Positions 12,101 to 23,236 of a stretch of 64,000 nucleotides of DNA are shown here, piece by piece (position 1 is the stretch's first letter; each line of letters opens with the position of its first letter). The DNA lies in assembly GCA_037903355.1 (NCBI GenBank), contig JBAJFE010000026.1, positions 6,820,001 to 6,884,000 of the forward strand, written 5' to 3'. Made by a program: the position numbers and the translations under genes. The notes below the pieces were generated by a model that ran no database searches, was not told where the DNA came from, and saw only the letters and a list, made by a program, of their open reading frames with translations. The DNA is from Trichuris trichiura (taxonomy: Eukaryota; Nematoda; Enoplea; Trichinellida; Trichuridae).

Positions 12101-14822
12101 ATAACTACTGAGAATTAAATTCAAACATTTGAAATTACAGTAAGCGATAAGTAGGATTGTAGGTATGTAGGTGTCATCTTCAATAGACAACTAAGAACAG
12201 ACCATTTCCGAATGCGCATTAGGGCTTAAGCTTTGCTTCTTAAAGACTATTTCATCCAGCTAAAGGCCTGCATTAGAAAACTACTAAGAATTAAATTCAA
12301 ACATTTGAAATTTCAGTAAGCGATAAGTAGGTTTGTAGGTGAATATGTCTTCTTCAAGAGACAACTAAGAACAGACCATTTCCGAATGCGCATTAGGGCT
12401 TAAGCTTTGCTTCTTAAAGACTGTTTCATCCAGCTAAAAGCCTGCATTAGAAAACTACTGAGAATCAAATTTAAACATTTGAAATTACAGTAAGCGATAA
12501 GTAGGTTTGTAGGTATGTAGGTGTCTTCTTCAAGAGACAACTAAGAAAAGATCATTTCTAAATGCGCACTAGCGTTTAAGGTTTGCTTTTTAAAGACTAT
12601 TTCATCCAGCTAAAAGCCTACATTAGAAAACTACTGAGAATGAAATTCAAACATTTGAAATTACAGTAAGCGATAAGTAGGTTTGTAGGTGAGTATGTCT
12701 TCTTCAAGAGACAACTAAGAACAGACCATTTCCGAATGCGCATTAGAGTTTAAGCTTTGCTTCTTAAAGACTATTTTATCCAGCTAAAAGCCTGCATTAG
12801 AAAACTACTGAGAATGAAATTCAAACATTTGAAATTACAGTAAGCGATAAGTAGGTTTGTAGGTGAATATGTCTTCTTCAAGAGACAACTAAGAAAAGAT
12901 CATTTCCAGATGCGCATTAGCCTTTAAGCTTTGCTTCTTAAAGACCATTTCATCCAAATAAAAGCCTGCATTAGAAAACTGCTGAGAATTAGATTCAAAC
13001 ATTTGAAATTACAGTAAGCGATAAAAAGGTTTGTAGGTAAGTAGGTGTTTTCTTCAAGAGACAACTAAGAACAGACCATTTCCAAATGCGCATTAGCCTT
13101 TAAGCTTTGCTTCTTAAAGACTATTTCATCCAGCTAAAAGCCTGCATTAGGAAACTACTGAGAATTAAATTCAAACATTTGAAATTACAGTACGCGATAA
13201 GTAGGTTTGTAGGTAAGTAGGTGTCTTTTTCAAGAGACAACTAAGAACAGACTATTTCCAAATGCGCATTAGCGTTTATGCTTTCCTTTTTAAAGACCAT
13301 TTCATCCAGCCTAAAAGCCTGCATTAGAAAACTACTGAGAATTAAATTCAAACATTTGAAATTACAGTAAGCAATAAGTAGGTTTGTAAGTAGGTGTCTT
13401 CAAGGGACAACTAAGAACAGACCATTTCCAAATGCGCGTTAGCGTTTAAGCTTTGCTTTTTAAAGACTATTTCATCCAGCTAAAAGCCTGCATTATAAAA
13501 CTACTGAGAATTAAATTCAAACATTTGAAATTATAGTAAGCGATAAGTAGGTTTCGTCGAAAAAGAAAATGCGCAGTTCAGTTGTTCGAGATGTTGCCTT
13601 ATGAAATTTTAACTTAATTCAGATTTGTCGACAAGCCGAGGCGGCCTATTATCACAACAGCTTCTTTAACGAGCTTTTGGCCATCACTCCTCGTCCTACG
13701 AACGCCGCGCATACGGTTGCCATTGCGGCCACCTCGGCGGCCATGATGTGCAACGCTTCGGCCATCATATTGGTCACCACAACCGGCAGGTATGGTTTAG
13801 GGTTAAATAGTTTTTTTGTTTAAATGCAAAAAACGAAACATATTCGGGGAGAGCTATTTGCTTTGGTCGGTCGAGAAGAAAGCGGACGCAGCGGAAAACG
13901 AATGCGCGCGCTCGGTCACGCAAGCGGCCTTTACACGATGAACGTAGAGCCAAGTGACCATTTTGGGTTATTTTAGATCCGGTGAGATAATATCTCAAAA
14001 ACGACCGATCTGTCCGATTCTGGCCGTAACGCGCAATCCCAGGAACTGCCGTCAACTACACTTGTTCTATGGCGTTAATCCCATCTTCTTTCAGCGTATG
14101 GCAACAGCTCTGTCTGTCTCTCTCTCTCTCTGTACTCTATGTATTCTCTTCTTCGCAAACGCGTTTTCGCTTGACATTTTTCTTCTGTTGCCTGTTTTGC
14201 CGTACGACTTTTCGCGCTAACAATATTTCACTTTCTCGCTGTCTATTTCTAGCTTAGCCGATTAGTTAAACGGCAGATTGCACGCAGCGATGGCGCGCAG
14301 CTTTGCGCAAGTTGTGTACTCCCAATTTTTTGTTTTCTTTTTTGTCGTACCGTAACGCTGGACGTTATGTCTTGCTTTATTTATAGAACCGCCGCGTTGG
14401 TTTCCAAATATCGGCCGCCTTGTCTTGTCATATCGGTAGTTCGCGACTGGCATATTTCTAGAAGCCTTCACTTGCACTACGGAGTATATCCATGCATGAT
14501 GCTTGGTAGGAGTGTAGCTGTTTTGTCAAATTTGTTTTTACTTTATTTTTCTCTTTCTCTCTCTCTCTCTGTCTTTCTGTCGCTCTGAGGAGATTACTAA
14601 CGCGTTGCTTGTCGCCATCGTACCAGCTAATGCTTGTTTTCAGAGCCGCGAGATCCCGACTGGTCAACGGACGTGGATAAACGAATCAACTTTGGCATCA
14701 AGGCGGGAAAACAGCGAGGCTTCATTCACGCCGGCGATATGTTGGTTGTAGTGACCGGATGGCGACAGGGTGCCGGATTCACTAACACAATGCGCGTCAT
14801 TGAAGCACCTGCGGATCCGTAA
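9173..14822 (+). CDS. Pyruvate kinase (multi-exon)
   Basis: Makes pyruvate and ATP from phosphoenolpyruvate and ADP, the last step of cytosolic glycolysis. Exons, approximately: 9173-9422, 9469-9560, 10878-10997, 11073-11244, 11301-11443, 11500-11627, 11684-11987, 13623-13789, then either 13977-14095 or 14387-14505, then 14644-14822. Family landmarks in order: [33 protein letters not shown], a B-domain exon ([12 protein letters not shown]), the active-site signature [11 protein letters not shown] with the catalytic Lys, [32 protein letters not shown], and the C-terminal [15 protein letters not shown]. The frame is open back to the acceptor at 9172, so the start is either Met 9258 or in an upstream exon. 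One candidate is 8971 (ATG) spliced at 9084, which keeps frame but adds an N-terminus not typical of the family. The 1.6-kb intron 11988-13622 is filled by a tandem repeat. Confidence 0.95.
12010..13555. repeat. Intronic tandem array, nine copies of about 175 bp
   Basis: CTAAGA of the repeated (CA)ACTAAGAAMAGAYCATTTC block occurs at 12015, 12191, 12365, 12541, 12715, 12889, 13065, 13241 and 13411, so steps are 176, 174, 176, 174, 174, 176, 176 and 170 bp. Every unit contains CATTTCATCCAGC-TAAAAGCC, AAACTACTGAGAATTAAATTC and GCGATAAGTAGGTTTGTAGG. Differences are scattered point changes and small indels. It lies wholly within one pyruvate kinase intron. Confidence 0.97.
13977..14095 (+). other. 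Pyruvate kinase alternative exon A (119 nt)
   Basis: Acceptor TTTTAG at 13971-13976, donor GTATGG at 14096. It enters in phase 2 (completing Arg after TTTG) and leaves in phase 1, giving 39 whole codons. It encodes the C-domain segment containing [10 protein letters not shown] and LHLFYGVNP, close to the family consensus. It aligns without gaps to exon B, and either exon joins 13789 to 14644 in frame. Confidence 0.85.
14108..14135 (+). promoter_or_regulatory. CU-rich tract downstream of exon A
   Basis: A (TCTC)n/TGTC run just inside the intron between exons A and B. Such UCUU/CUCUCU tracts bind polypyrimidine-tract-binding proteins in animals. The regulatory role here is inferred. Confidence 0.45.
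14387..14505 (+). other. Pyruvate kinase alternative exon B (119 nt)
   Basis: Acceptor TTATAG at 14381-14386, donor GTAGGAG at 14506. Same length and phases as exon A. It encodes [17 protein letters not shown] and LHLHYGVYP. Gapless comparison with exon A gives 14 identities in 39 residues by my count (S6, R9, P10, C12, V17, R19, R25, L27-H28-L29, Y31-G32-V33, P35). The consensus AVTRNP is replaced by SVVRDW, while the KYRP part is closer to consensus than in A. Including both exons, or neither, shifts the frame because 119 leaves a remainder of 2. Confidence 0.85.
14540..14588 (+). promoter_or_regulatory. CU-rich tract downstream of exon B
   Basis: A second long CU repeat (TTTCTCTTTCTCTC... 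GTCTTTCTGTCGCTCTG) in the 138-bp intron after exon B. Together with 14108-14135 it brackets exon B. A role in exon choice is inferred. Confidence 0.45.
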
Positions 14823-15213
14823 TTGATGTCTGACGATGCGTGCCTGCGCGTAGACTTTATTGTGGGACGATTTAATCGCCGGACGCCTTTTCGTTTTCAA
14901 GTAGTTTTACCTTTCGTCCCGCATAGGCGTGCACCCATTGTGTCTTTGTTACCGTTTTAGGTTTTTCGTCCCAAATGTTTTTTTTAGACATCTCCTTCGA
15001 AGCAGTTCGCAATCTCAGCGCTCCTTATAAGGGGCTGTAAAAGAATAATTTTACTTCCTGACGTGTTGACTTTTCGTAGTTTTAACTACCGCGTGCCGCC
15101 CTGTTCCTTTGTTTCTTTTTCTTACAAACATCCCTGCGTGTGGCAGTTAAAATGATTTCAATGTGTCACACTGTTGCCTTTGCGCGGGCGCGTGTCCAAG
15201 GCGAGCTATATGG

Positions 15214-18200
15214 TCAGCTTGGCTTGTTGTCACTACGCAACTTGTCCAAAAAACCACCAAGATACATTGGATCAATGCCGGGAACGCTCATCACTATACC
15301 AACCGACCGTTCCTTGTTGTTTTTCAACTCCGCGTCCACCACTGACGGTTTTGAAGATTCGTTTGATTCCTTCGGGCGAAATAGTAGTTGGTTAGCCAAC
15401 CGTTTTAGCACATTGGTGGCCAGTCGTCCAGCAAAGTTGCCATCGCGTAAGGAGTCGACAAGTCGTTTAGCCTCGTCCTCTCTTTGCAATAGTTGGACAA
15501 TAGTTTGAAGCGCCTTTTGGGTGTCCATGGGCGCTTGTTGTCTTTTTTCTTTTCTTTTTGCCGACTGAAGAAGTGGCGGCATCAGTTGGCCAAAAAGTCG
15601 CTGAAAGAAATCGCCGGCGCCTACAGACTGACGTAAGCGATCCAACGGGTTTCCACCGGCCAATATGGAACTTTGGACAGTTCTAAGAAGAGAGACTACT
15701 TCGTTGTTACGTTCGTTCTCCTCCTGATCGAATGGTTGTCGTAATTGTTTGACACCCAAGTTGACACCTTCAGCTTTGACGTCAGCATCTTCGTCGATCA
15801 TTTGAAAGCTGACCGGTTGCAATCCCAATGGCATTGGAACGTACAGACCGGTAAGGACGTTGTCAGCTTCCTTTACGGCACCGTTGACCGCGCCAAAGCG
15901 GCTAAGCAGAGTGGCTGGTTTTTGAAAATTTGGAGTCGACAAGCTGCCTTCGATGCTGCTTTTGTGTTTACGCTTGTAGTAGAGTCCCTTAGGAATGAGC
16001 GAGTTGAAATTGCCGCCAAAACCCGTCGCTGGATAGAACGCGTCGGCTGGCGGCTCCGGCACAGTGTCGGTACGCCCAAAAAGCAACCCGCCCTGATAAC
16101 GTCCGTCGTTGTTCGGTAGGCTAAATCCTCTGGAGAAAATTGGTCGAATTGATCGACCGGCGGTGTTCACAAAGGCATTGCTTCTTGGCGGTTCCATGAC
16201 CGTTGCATCTGCAATTACAACTTTACGCGCGCGGTCGTGTAAAGAGCATTGTTTTTGATTTGGAATGAATGAATAAATTTTTTTTCTTTTTACTTTCGAC
16301 AAGCGACCGTCGGGTTCTGCACAGCAAAGCTGCCGGCGAGAGCGAGCTGCGTTTTGCCCTCTAATGGAAATGTGCTCATTGAGACAGCGTTGGACGACTT
16401 CGACCAAAATTGGCAAACAAAGATCTGTCGGCTAAGTTTTCCGTTTCCATTCGTCCGCTCAATGTTTTACCGTTCATCCAACGTTTGGGCAGGTGGACAG
16501 CGCCCCGTAGACGAGTATCGTGGAATCCGTGATCGCCAATGCTAGCCGACTGACCGCTGGGCAGTTGCATGGCCAACGACGATTGCCTATAGTCGGCAAC
16601 ATTGGTAGAAGCTTTGAAAAGTACGTGGTCAGGCTGTTCGCGCGACTGGACATTCAACCAACTGAACAATGGTCCCGAAAGTCTCGGTTGAAATTCATTA
16701 GTCATTATTTCGTCAATTTTATTGGTCGACCGCCTCGGTTCCGGTTCCCTCAACGATTGCCACGTGTTGCTTAACATAATATTGTGTATGGACGGCTGAG
16801 ACGGGTCGATGGCTTTGGTCGATACGTCGGCTTCCTTCCTAATCGTTGGCGGCGGTCTAAGTGGAGCGGTCGTCTGCCTTTCTTTTTGTTCGCCATTTCT
16901 TCTGTCACAGACAAAGAAGGTTCAAGTCAGCCGTGTCAAGCCGAGTAACAAGAAAAAGTAATCATCACCCCTTAACGTTTTTTTCCTAGAAAATAAATCT
17001 ATTTCTTTCAAGCAGGTTCACCCGTAAGAAGAAGAAGAAGAATAAGAAGGTGCAACTGTCATCAATTGTCAAAAATGGGTGAAGGGTGTCCCAACCAAAA
17101 CCATTTTACCATAGGCTTTTGAACGAGCCAATGGTAGACTAATTGATCTTACAGCTTTTTCCTATTTCGTAACTTAGCTCTGTTCTCACCTTAGTTGCCC
17201 AATTAGGAATTGAACAATACTTGAATATATCTTACTTTGGTGATTTGATGGACAGCAATTGTATTGCTCTTTGATTCAGCTCAGTGAGCCGACTGACCGT
17301 CCGATCGCGATGAGTTGGAGCCGGAGAGCTGTACAAGTTGGGACGTTGCATAGTTACGAACGACGCTGGTTGACTTTGAGTGACCGTCTCCATTAAGACT
17401 TTTGTTGTTGTTCTTGTTGTCGTCGTCGTCGTTGTAGTTGTAGTAGTTGTTGACTCAGCTTCATCTTCCGGCGTACCATTCCCGCTGATCTCGTCGTAGT
17501 TCAACGATGATTCATTTACATGTTCAGTGCCGATCAATGGGCCAAAAGGATCCGGCGGTACAACAGACTTTTCCGGCTGCTTCGAGTCGTCTTTTTCAGC
17601 GCTGACACCGCCAAATACCGGAGATAGGAAGCTAAGCGGACCACCGGAAGCGACATTGGGTTTTTGCTGTTGATGAGGCAGACCAACGACGGCAAAAGGA
17701 AAAGTGGGATCACCTCCTTTTGGTTCGTTGTTGAAGAATGAGCCCGCAATTGGATCGCTAACGATGGACGGTTTGACCGACTGAATCAAGTTCTGAACAA
17801 GTCCTTGAACGACTTGAGCCACCGGGAATACTTGGCTGCTCGATGACGATGATGATGATGCTGCATTGGAGACGGCCGCCGCGCTGGGTGCCTGCGCTCC
17901 CAAGACGATGCCATTTTTGGCCAGTATATCAAGGAAGGCATTACCCATACCGGGAGCTTGATTTTCCTGCGAGTCTACTATGATGGATACCATCTTTTCC
18001 GTAGGCACATTCTTAAGTAGCGCTGCCGATTGGGGGTCAACTTTTTCGTATACTTCAATTTGCCTCTTCAACGCGGCGTAGGCCATTTTCTCCTTGCTTT
18101 TACGAAGCAGACCGTCGAGCAGCGAAAGACCCAATTCCTTACCAATACTTTGCACCGACTGACCCAAGCAGCAGTGGCTAGCTGAAAAGTAACAGCTTCT

Positions 18201-18425
18201 CAGTGCTTACGCGATGACTCTATTTCTATCTGTACGGCAATGGCGCCTATAGCCTAAGCGTTGGGGCAGAACCCGACATTTGCTTGTCGCGGCGTTATGG
18301 CATTATTAAGAAAGACAAAAATGACTTAAGTGATCATTAGAGGGAAGAGAAGTTGGCAACTTACTAAGAAGAATGAATAAGAAGGCTTGAAGAAGGCAAC
18401 AGGTCGACCAAGCGGCGGTGATCAT
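15214..18425 (-). CDS. Secreted Ser/Thr/Gln/Pro-rich protein, unknown family
   Basis: I do not recognise the family. Read on the minus strand, the first exon begins at ATG 18425 and encodes a signal peptide (MITAAWSTCCLLQAFLFILL). It splices to the exon ending at 17232, then to an exon from about 16897 to 16430, then to 16220-15214; the last donor (GTCGAA) is weak. The mature protein, roughly 770 residues, has a helical start (MAYAALKRQIEVYEK), an eight-Ser run, a QQQ stretch, an acidic patch followed by twelve consecutive Thr, a long polar segment with RR/KR sites, and a C-terminal helical part rich in Leu/Gln (QKALQTIVQLLQRE). The Thr run suggests O-glycosylation, as in cuticle, eggshell or mucin-like proteins; that is inference. 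It is convergent with pyruvate kinase, 390 bp apart. The signal peptide and long frames make a real gene likely; exon borders are approximate. Confidence 0.65.
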
Positions 18426-19912
18426 TGTCCACCGGAGTGATTTGGCCGAAAATGAATGCGCCGCTTTTGTACCGTCGGCGCCAAGTAATATAACCGGCAA
18501 AATGGCTTTAGCAGCAAATGTGCCGCGCGACGGTCGAATCGTTGCTGTCTATAGCCATTGACGGTACTGTCTTGACAACGACGACGACGAAAACGCTGTT
18601 TGGACAGCGTTAGTGGCTCGCTGCGCCTGTCGACCTGAAAACCTGGAATTGTATTCATCATGTTCACGCTTCGTTAATTCAAAGTAAGCCCACTTTTCGA
18701 AACGACGTAACAATGCCGTCCGGCCGAGCTTAATGCAACTGAACTTTTGCCGCCTCTATTTTTCGATACAATAACTTTTTAGATAATAGCATCGCAGCTG
18801 TTAAGGTTCGATTCAACTGGCTCTTCATAGGCAATTTTTATTTCTAATTTAAATTTTCTTCTCCCTTAATGGCACTGCGCCAAATCCAGCAGCGTTTAAG
18901 TTGGAACATTTATTGTCGCATAATTATAATATGCAAAATGTCGGAACACGTTTGAATTCTAAGCTGACCGCGACTTGATGACGATATGCTAATTCGGCCA
19001 AGTTTCAATTCGCGTTCCGCAAAGTTGCAGCGTCGACAATGAACACACACACACACATACAATTGACTGCACTTTGAACGACGGTCACTCGACTATACAA
19101 AACACTGTCCCGATTTTGTTCCAATTAGTTCACTGTGACAAGTCGCCGCCGGTCGCGTCATTTCCGCAAAGCGACGGCACGCGGTTTTCATGCCTATAGG
19201 CGACCCTTTGGCAACGGAGGTGTTGGCAAATGGCACCTATGGCATCCGTGAGTGAGCATTTTGCTTCGGGCTATTCCGTTGATCGTTGTTGGCATGTACA
19301 ATTCGGGCATTTCACTTCTTTTTTTAAACGCTCGAACAACGGCCCTGTACTAGCAGCGTAAAATTCCAATCCGTCTTAAAGCGTGTCTGAGCAAGAAAAA
19401 GTCCGGTTGATTAAATGGTCTGATCGCGGCGGGCGACTTTGGCAAAATAGGATACGTAGGCACGGTTGGTATTGTTGGCCTTGAACTGGATGAAATTCTT
19501 ATTTTGAAAAGTTTCCGATGCAGCGGCTAGAGCGCCCTCCTATTTTGTAGTATTCTCGTCTACAAAGCGAGCTAAATATTTAAGAAAATGCACGTTTGTT
19601 TTGCCACTGCCCGCGTTGCTTTATTCGTCGCGTGACGCCGTCTTTAGCCGGCTTGGAAATTTAAACTTTTTCTGCAACAGCGTTAATCGGGTCTTTGTGG
19701 GACTTAACGGAAACCCAAATTTTTGCTCCGCTGTCGCTCTGTTTATCGGTTGACAAGTCTAATCTTGTTCGCCAAATATGGAACAACAAATGTTAATGCC
19801 AATTGACGATGACGACGACTGATCGCTTCCGAATGGCAGCGATTCGGCATACTTGCTTAGACGAAGCGCGAATGCTCAAAATAAACACTTATCCTTACAA
19901 ATGCCGACTTGC
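18426..19912. other. Probable upstream region of the secreted-protein gene
   Basis: No supported coding sequence. A short (CA)n run lies near 19043-19057. Confidence 0.4.
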
Positions 19913-20230
19913 TTATTCATTAAGCTTTGCTGTTGAATAAATAACTTTTTCGCTGAAAAGTGTTTCTCGCAAGTCCAATTTTATTTTTTTCATCATCAGC
20001 TCTGCTTTATGTGGATCGACCTGTTTTATGTTGAAGTAAAATAAAGGTAAAATTGAAAGCTTCTCCAATGCTCGCCTGCGTAGTGCCGCTATTAGTACCT
20101 TCAGCGAGCATTTGGAAATGGCAGTACTTATTAGCCCTGCAACAGTTTTATAAATCAAATTAAATTTTAAAAATTGACATTTATTTGAATAATCCCTTAG
20201 AAGGGCCGTTGCGTCGAACCGTGAGTACAT
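19913..20230 (-). CDS. Hypothetical 105-aa protein
   Basis: An ATG-initiated frame with a Lys-rich, amphipathic C-terminal half (HKAELMMKKIKLDLRETLF) in otherwise AT-rich DNA. No family recognised, and no neighbouring exon could be linked to it. It could be a single-exon gene, a terminal exon, or chance; the protein-like composition is the only support. Confidence 0.25.
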   Translation of the reverse strand: MYSRFDATALLRDYSNKCQFLKFNLIYKTVAGLISTAISKCSLKVLIAALRRRALEKLSILPLFYFNIKQVDPHKAELMMKKIKLDLRETLFSEKVIYSTAKLNE

Positions 20231-21494
20231 TTTTCCTGCGTGAAAACTCTCTTACTTTTCAAGGTGCCGAAAAGGCTTATCGTACGAAAAGAATCTGATT
20301 TTTCGTCCGCCAATGTTACGTTTAACAGCTATTCAACAGTTTCATTACAATGGTGATGTTAATTTCAGCCGCCCTGTTAACTGGTGTCACGATGTACCTG
20401 CTTTTCTTTTTTTAATTATTTTAATTACTGTATGTTTGCGAGGCTAAGGGAAAAACGATCGACATTGCAAATTTGAATATTTTGTTCATTCGCCAAAAGA
20501 TACATCTACGACTGGAGGTAACCGTAAATTCTTGTTTTAAAAAAATCTATCGCTTTTCGTCATCGCTTTGAAAATCTGTTTATGACTCTCAGGTAACGTA
20601 CTACCGTAATCCACCTACAATGTTTGCGGAACCAGAAAAGGATAGTCTGTAAGAATGGAACAAAGCTGTGACTAAATATCAGCATGAAAATACCAAAACA
20701 AGCTGTGAGATTATCTAGGAATGATGTGTATAAATGAATGATTTGAATTAAATACTTTAAAACAATAAGAATCTCCTTGCAATGCTGTTTCATTAAAATA
20801 AGCGCAAAAATGGGCTTCTATTTCACCTTATCTCGTCGACATATGAATTGCAGCTGCGGCGGCTAGTTCAATCGATGTGAACCAAATAGTGGCAACGATT
20901 ACTGAACTTCTACTTTAGCTATTGTCATCATGGAGACCTTTTTGGTCCTGTAATAACTTTTTGCGTTCACCAAGACATTTTTGCATGCTGGCCGCGATAG
21001 AACGTATGTTTGTGCTATGACTGTTCCAACGAACTTTAATGAAGATACGGCGGGGTGCAGAGTGAACTTCGTTAATCTTTTTACCTACTTATAACTATTA
21101 TATGTGCACGTAATTCAGAAGACGCACTGTTACTGCAAGAGAAATAGTAAACTCGTCGTTCATCGCGGCAGTAAGTCTCAACGGCTAAACGATGTGCAGC
21201 CTTTTAATGTATTTCGTCCGCCGTTTTCAAACAAAGGTGAATTAACCGACTGCCGTCTATCGCCTATGTAGCCATTCATAACTATTAATAGCCGTGTATG
21301 AATGATTCGTCAGTATTGTTTAGCGGATATACGCTGTTGCACTGCTCTTGGAATGTTCTATCAATGATGCTACGTTTTAGGCAAAAAAACAATCTTTTTG
21401 AATGCATTATACTTTATACGGGAACAAACAGCGCATTTTTTAAAAATTTTACCAGTGAAAAGGCATTGATTGAATTTTAAAAATAAACCAACTT
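20231..21494. other. No gene recognised
   Basis: AT-rich sequence. A 77-residue hydrophobic frame (20560-20793, minus) has no further support. Confidence 0.4.
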
Positions 21495-21585
21495 GTCATG
21501 GTTGTAAGGTCTTCCACGGCTTTTCCCGTTTTCGTTGTGCTGTTATCTGTAATTAAACTAAACAACTGCTCTACCAACGGATGGA
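21495..21585 (+). repeat. Solo 5'-end fragment of Penelope-like family B
   Basis: GTCATGGTTGTAAGG through CTACCAACGGATGGA, about 91 bp, is nearly identical to 24581-24674. It begins at exactly the same base as the nested family B element, which supports that base being the element's 5' terminus. Confidence 0.8.
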
Positions 21586-22113
21586 TGAGCCGTTATTAAG
21601 AAAAGTACAGATATCAACTTGTCGCGTATTAATATATTAAAATATATCAGATGATGATAATTTGCTTGCTACAGTGCAGTCATAGCGGCGAAACAAATAC
21701 GTACGTAGTGAATTCGTAAAATAGACATGCTCCATTCCAACATTGTCGTAGTTGAACGTTGGCTACGCGACGCTTCGTTTTCCAATGTACCCTATAAGGA
21801 AAAAAATTTTTTTTTATAGATTGGCAACGAATGATTTTACTGGAAAAGTATGAATTTTTAAAAATGAACCAAAGAAAAGCTATTCGTCCGTACCCATTTT
21901 TATTTAATGCAGTTATAATGTACAAAAAACGGCGCGACGAATCTACAGACAGAAGAAGTGACTTTCTTTACTTCCGTAATCGAAAAAACTTCATTAGCAT
22001 ACGCGTTGACTGCAAATGGACCTTTCTTCATTCATACGATGCATTGGTACACTGAATTGCGTGACGGGTGTTATTTGTTCGAGTGGTGTTAAATTCATGG
22101 CTTAAAAAAGTGC

Positions 22114-22404
22114 CTATAAAATAAAGATGACCCACTTTAAAAGCAAAATGATCACCAGTTTGTTACCGAATAACATTTTAATTGTTTGCATTGCATCTTC
22201 AATGGCGCTATCCATTAAAGAATGTCGCACATCAAGTTCGTCAAGGTCCTCTTCGCTATCGGAGTCAGTTTCGTTCGATGAGTAGGCTAATGTCTTCTCT
22301 TGCTTGTTTGGCGTCTCTCTGTCGCCACATTGGATCAACATTTGAGCTACAATCAAAATTCCGCAAATGCTCAACATTAAAGCTGAATGTCTGCATGCGG
22401 TCAT
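22114..22404 (-). CDS. Small secreted or membrane protein, 96 aa
   Basis: Starting at ATG 22404, the protein has an N-terminal hydrophobic segment (HSALMLSICGILIVAQMLI) suited to a signal peptide, an acidic stretch (ETDSDSEEDLDELD), a helix, and a very hydrophobic C-terminus (LVIILLLKWVIFIL) that could be a membrane or GPI-anchor signal. No family recognised. The ordered signal-acidic-hydrophobic layout is more gene-like than the surrounding frames. Confidence 0.35.
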   Translation of the reverse strand: MTACRHSALMLSICGILIVAQMLIQCGDRETPNKQEKTLAYSSNETDSDSEEDLDELDVRHSLMDSAIEDAMQTIKMLFGNKLVIILLLKWVIFIL

Positions 22405-22708
22405 GTTGAATGGTCTGCTGCAACGACGATCAGAACTCCCAGCATACAATGTGTCAGTTTTGATTGCTCATCTATCTATGGCACTATTAGTAATCCAAAG
22501 TTAAACTTCATTGTTACTATTCACTTCCTGACAAATCGGTTTAAAGCAAAAGCGCAATCGTACTGCTGTAATTCTTGCTGCACAATTTTATGAAATCACT
22601 TCACTGCTTTCTTAGCGCCTGTTAAACGATGCGCTGATTTTTTAAATTGTTTAAACTTTAAAACGGCTCTTGTTTTTATAGCTTAAAATTTTGTTTTTAT
22701 TAATAGTA

Positions 22709-22880
22709 CAGTAAAACCACTCTAATCCGAACCTCCATAATCGGAGTCCTTCTCTAATCCGAACTCGTGGAAGAGAACAATAGATCCGACTGTATACATT
22801 AAAGATAATTAGGTTACCTGTGGGAAAAGGGCAGTATTGGCGGCAAAGGGTACAAGAACAAGGCGGCGGTATCTGCAAAT
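22709..22880. mobile_element. Left end of a Tigger/pogo-type MITE
   Basis: TA followed by CAGTAAAACCACTCTAATCC and a further 150 bp matches the left end of the element at 2525, including CTCGTGGAAGAGA and TAAAGATAATTAGGTTACCTG. I do not find the right terminus, so this copy is truncated or strongly diverged. Confidence 0.6.
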
Positions 22881-23236
22881 ACACAACAGTATCTACGGCA
22901 TACATGTGGTGCAAATTGCTTATGAAGAAGATACTTTTAATATCTAGTGTCTCTACGGCACATACGCGGTATACTACATGCATATTCCATATGCATGCAA
23001 ACATACCTTGCGGGTAAACACATACGCCACGGATACTGTATACTGCAGGGGAACAGTGAAAGGTCTTCGAGCGTCAGTCAAGCAGAACGGATACTTCATG
23101 TTGTAAGGCGGGCTTGACAAGTGCAAACCGATCTCTTTAAGCATTGGAGCATCTCCAAGGGAACCGCTTCTTCGCAAGAGACAGGAAAATGAGTAATAGC
23201 ATTAATTAAGCAGTATTAACGAGAATGAAGAAAGTA

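Noticed and set aside
12010..13555. CRISPR-like array
   Set aside because: The whole 175-bp unit repeats, with no unique spacers, in a eukaryotic intron; it is a tandem repeat.
20560..20793. 77-codon hydrophobic minus-strand frame
   Set aside because: Chance frames in AT-rich DNA are often hydrophobic; no other evidence.
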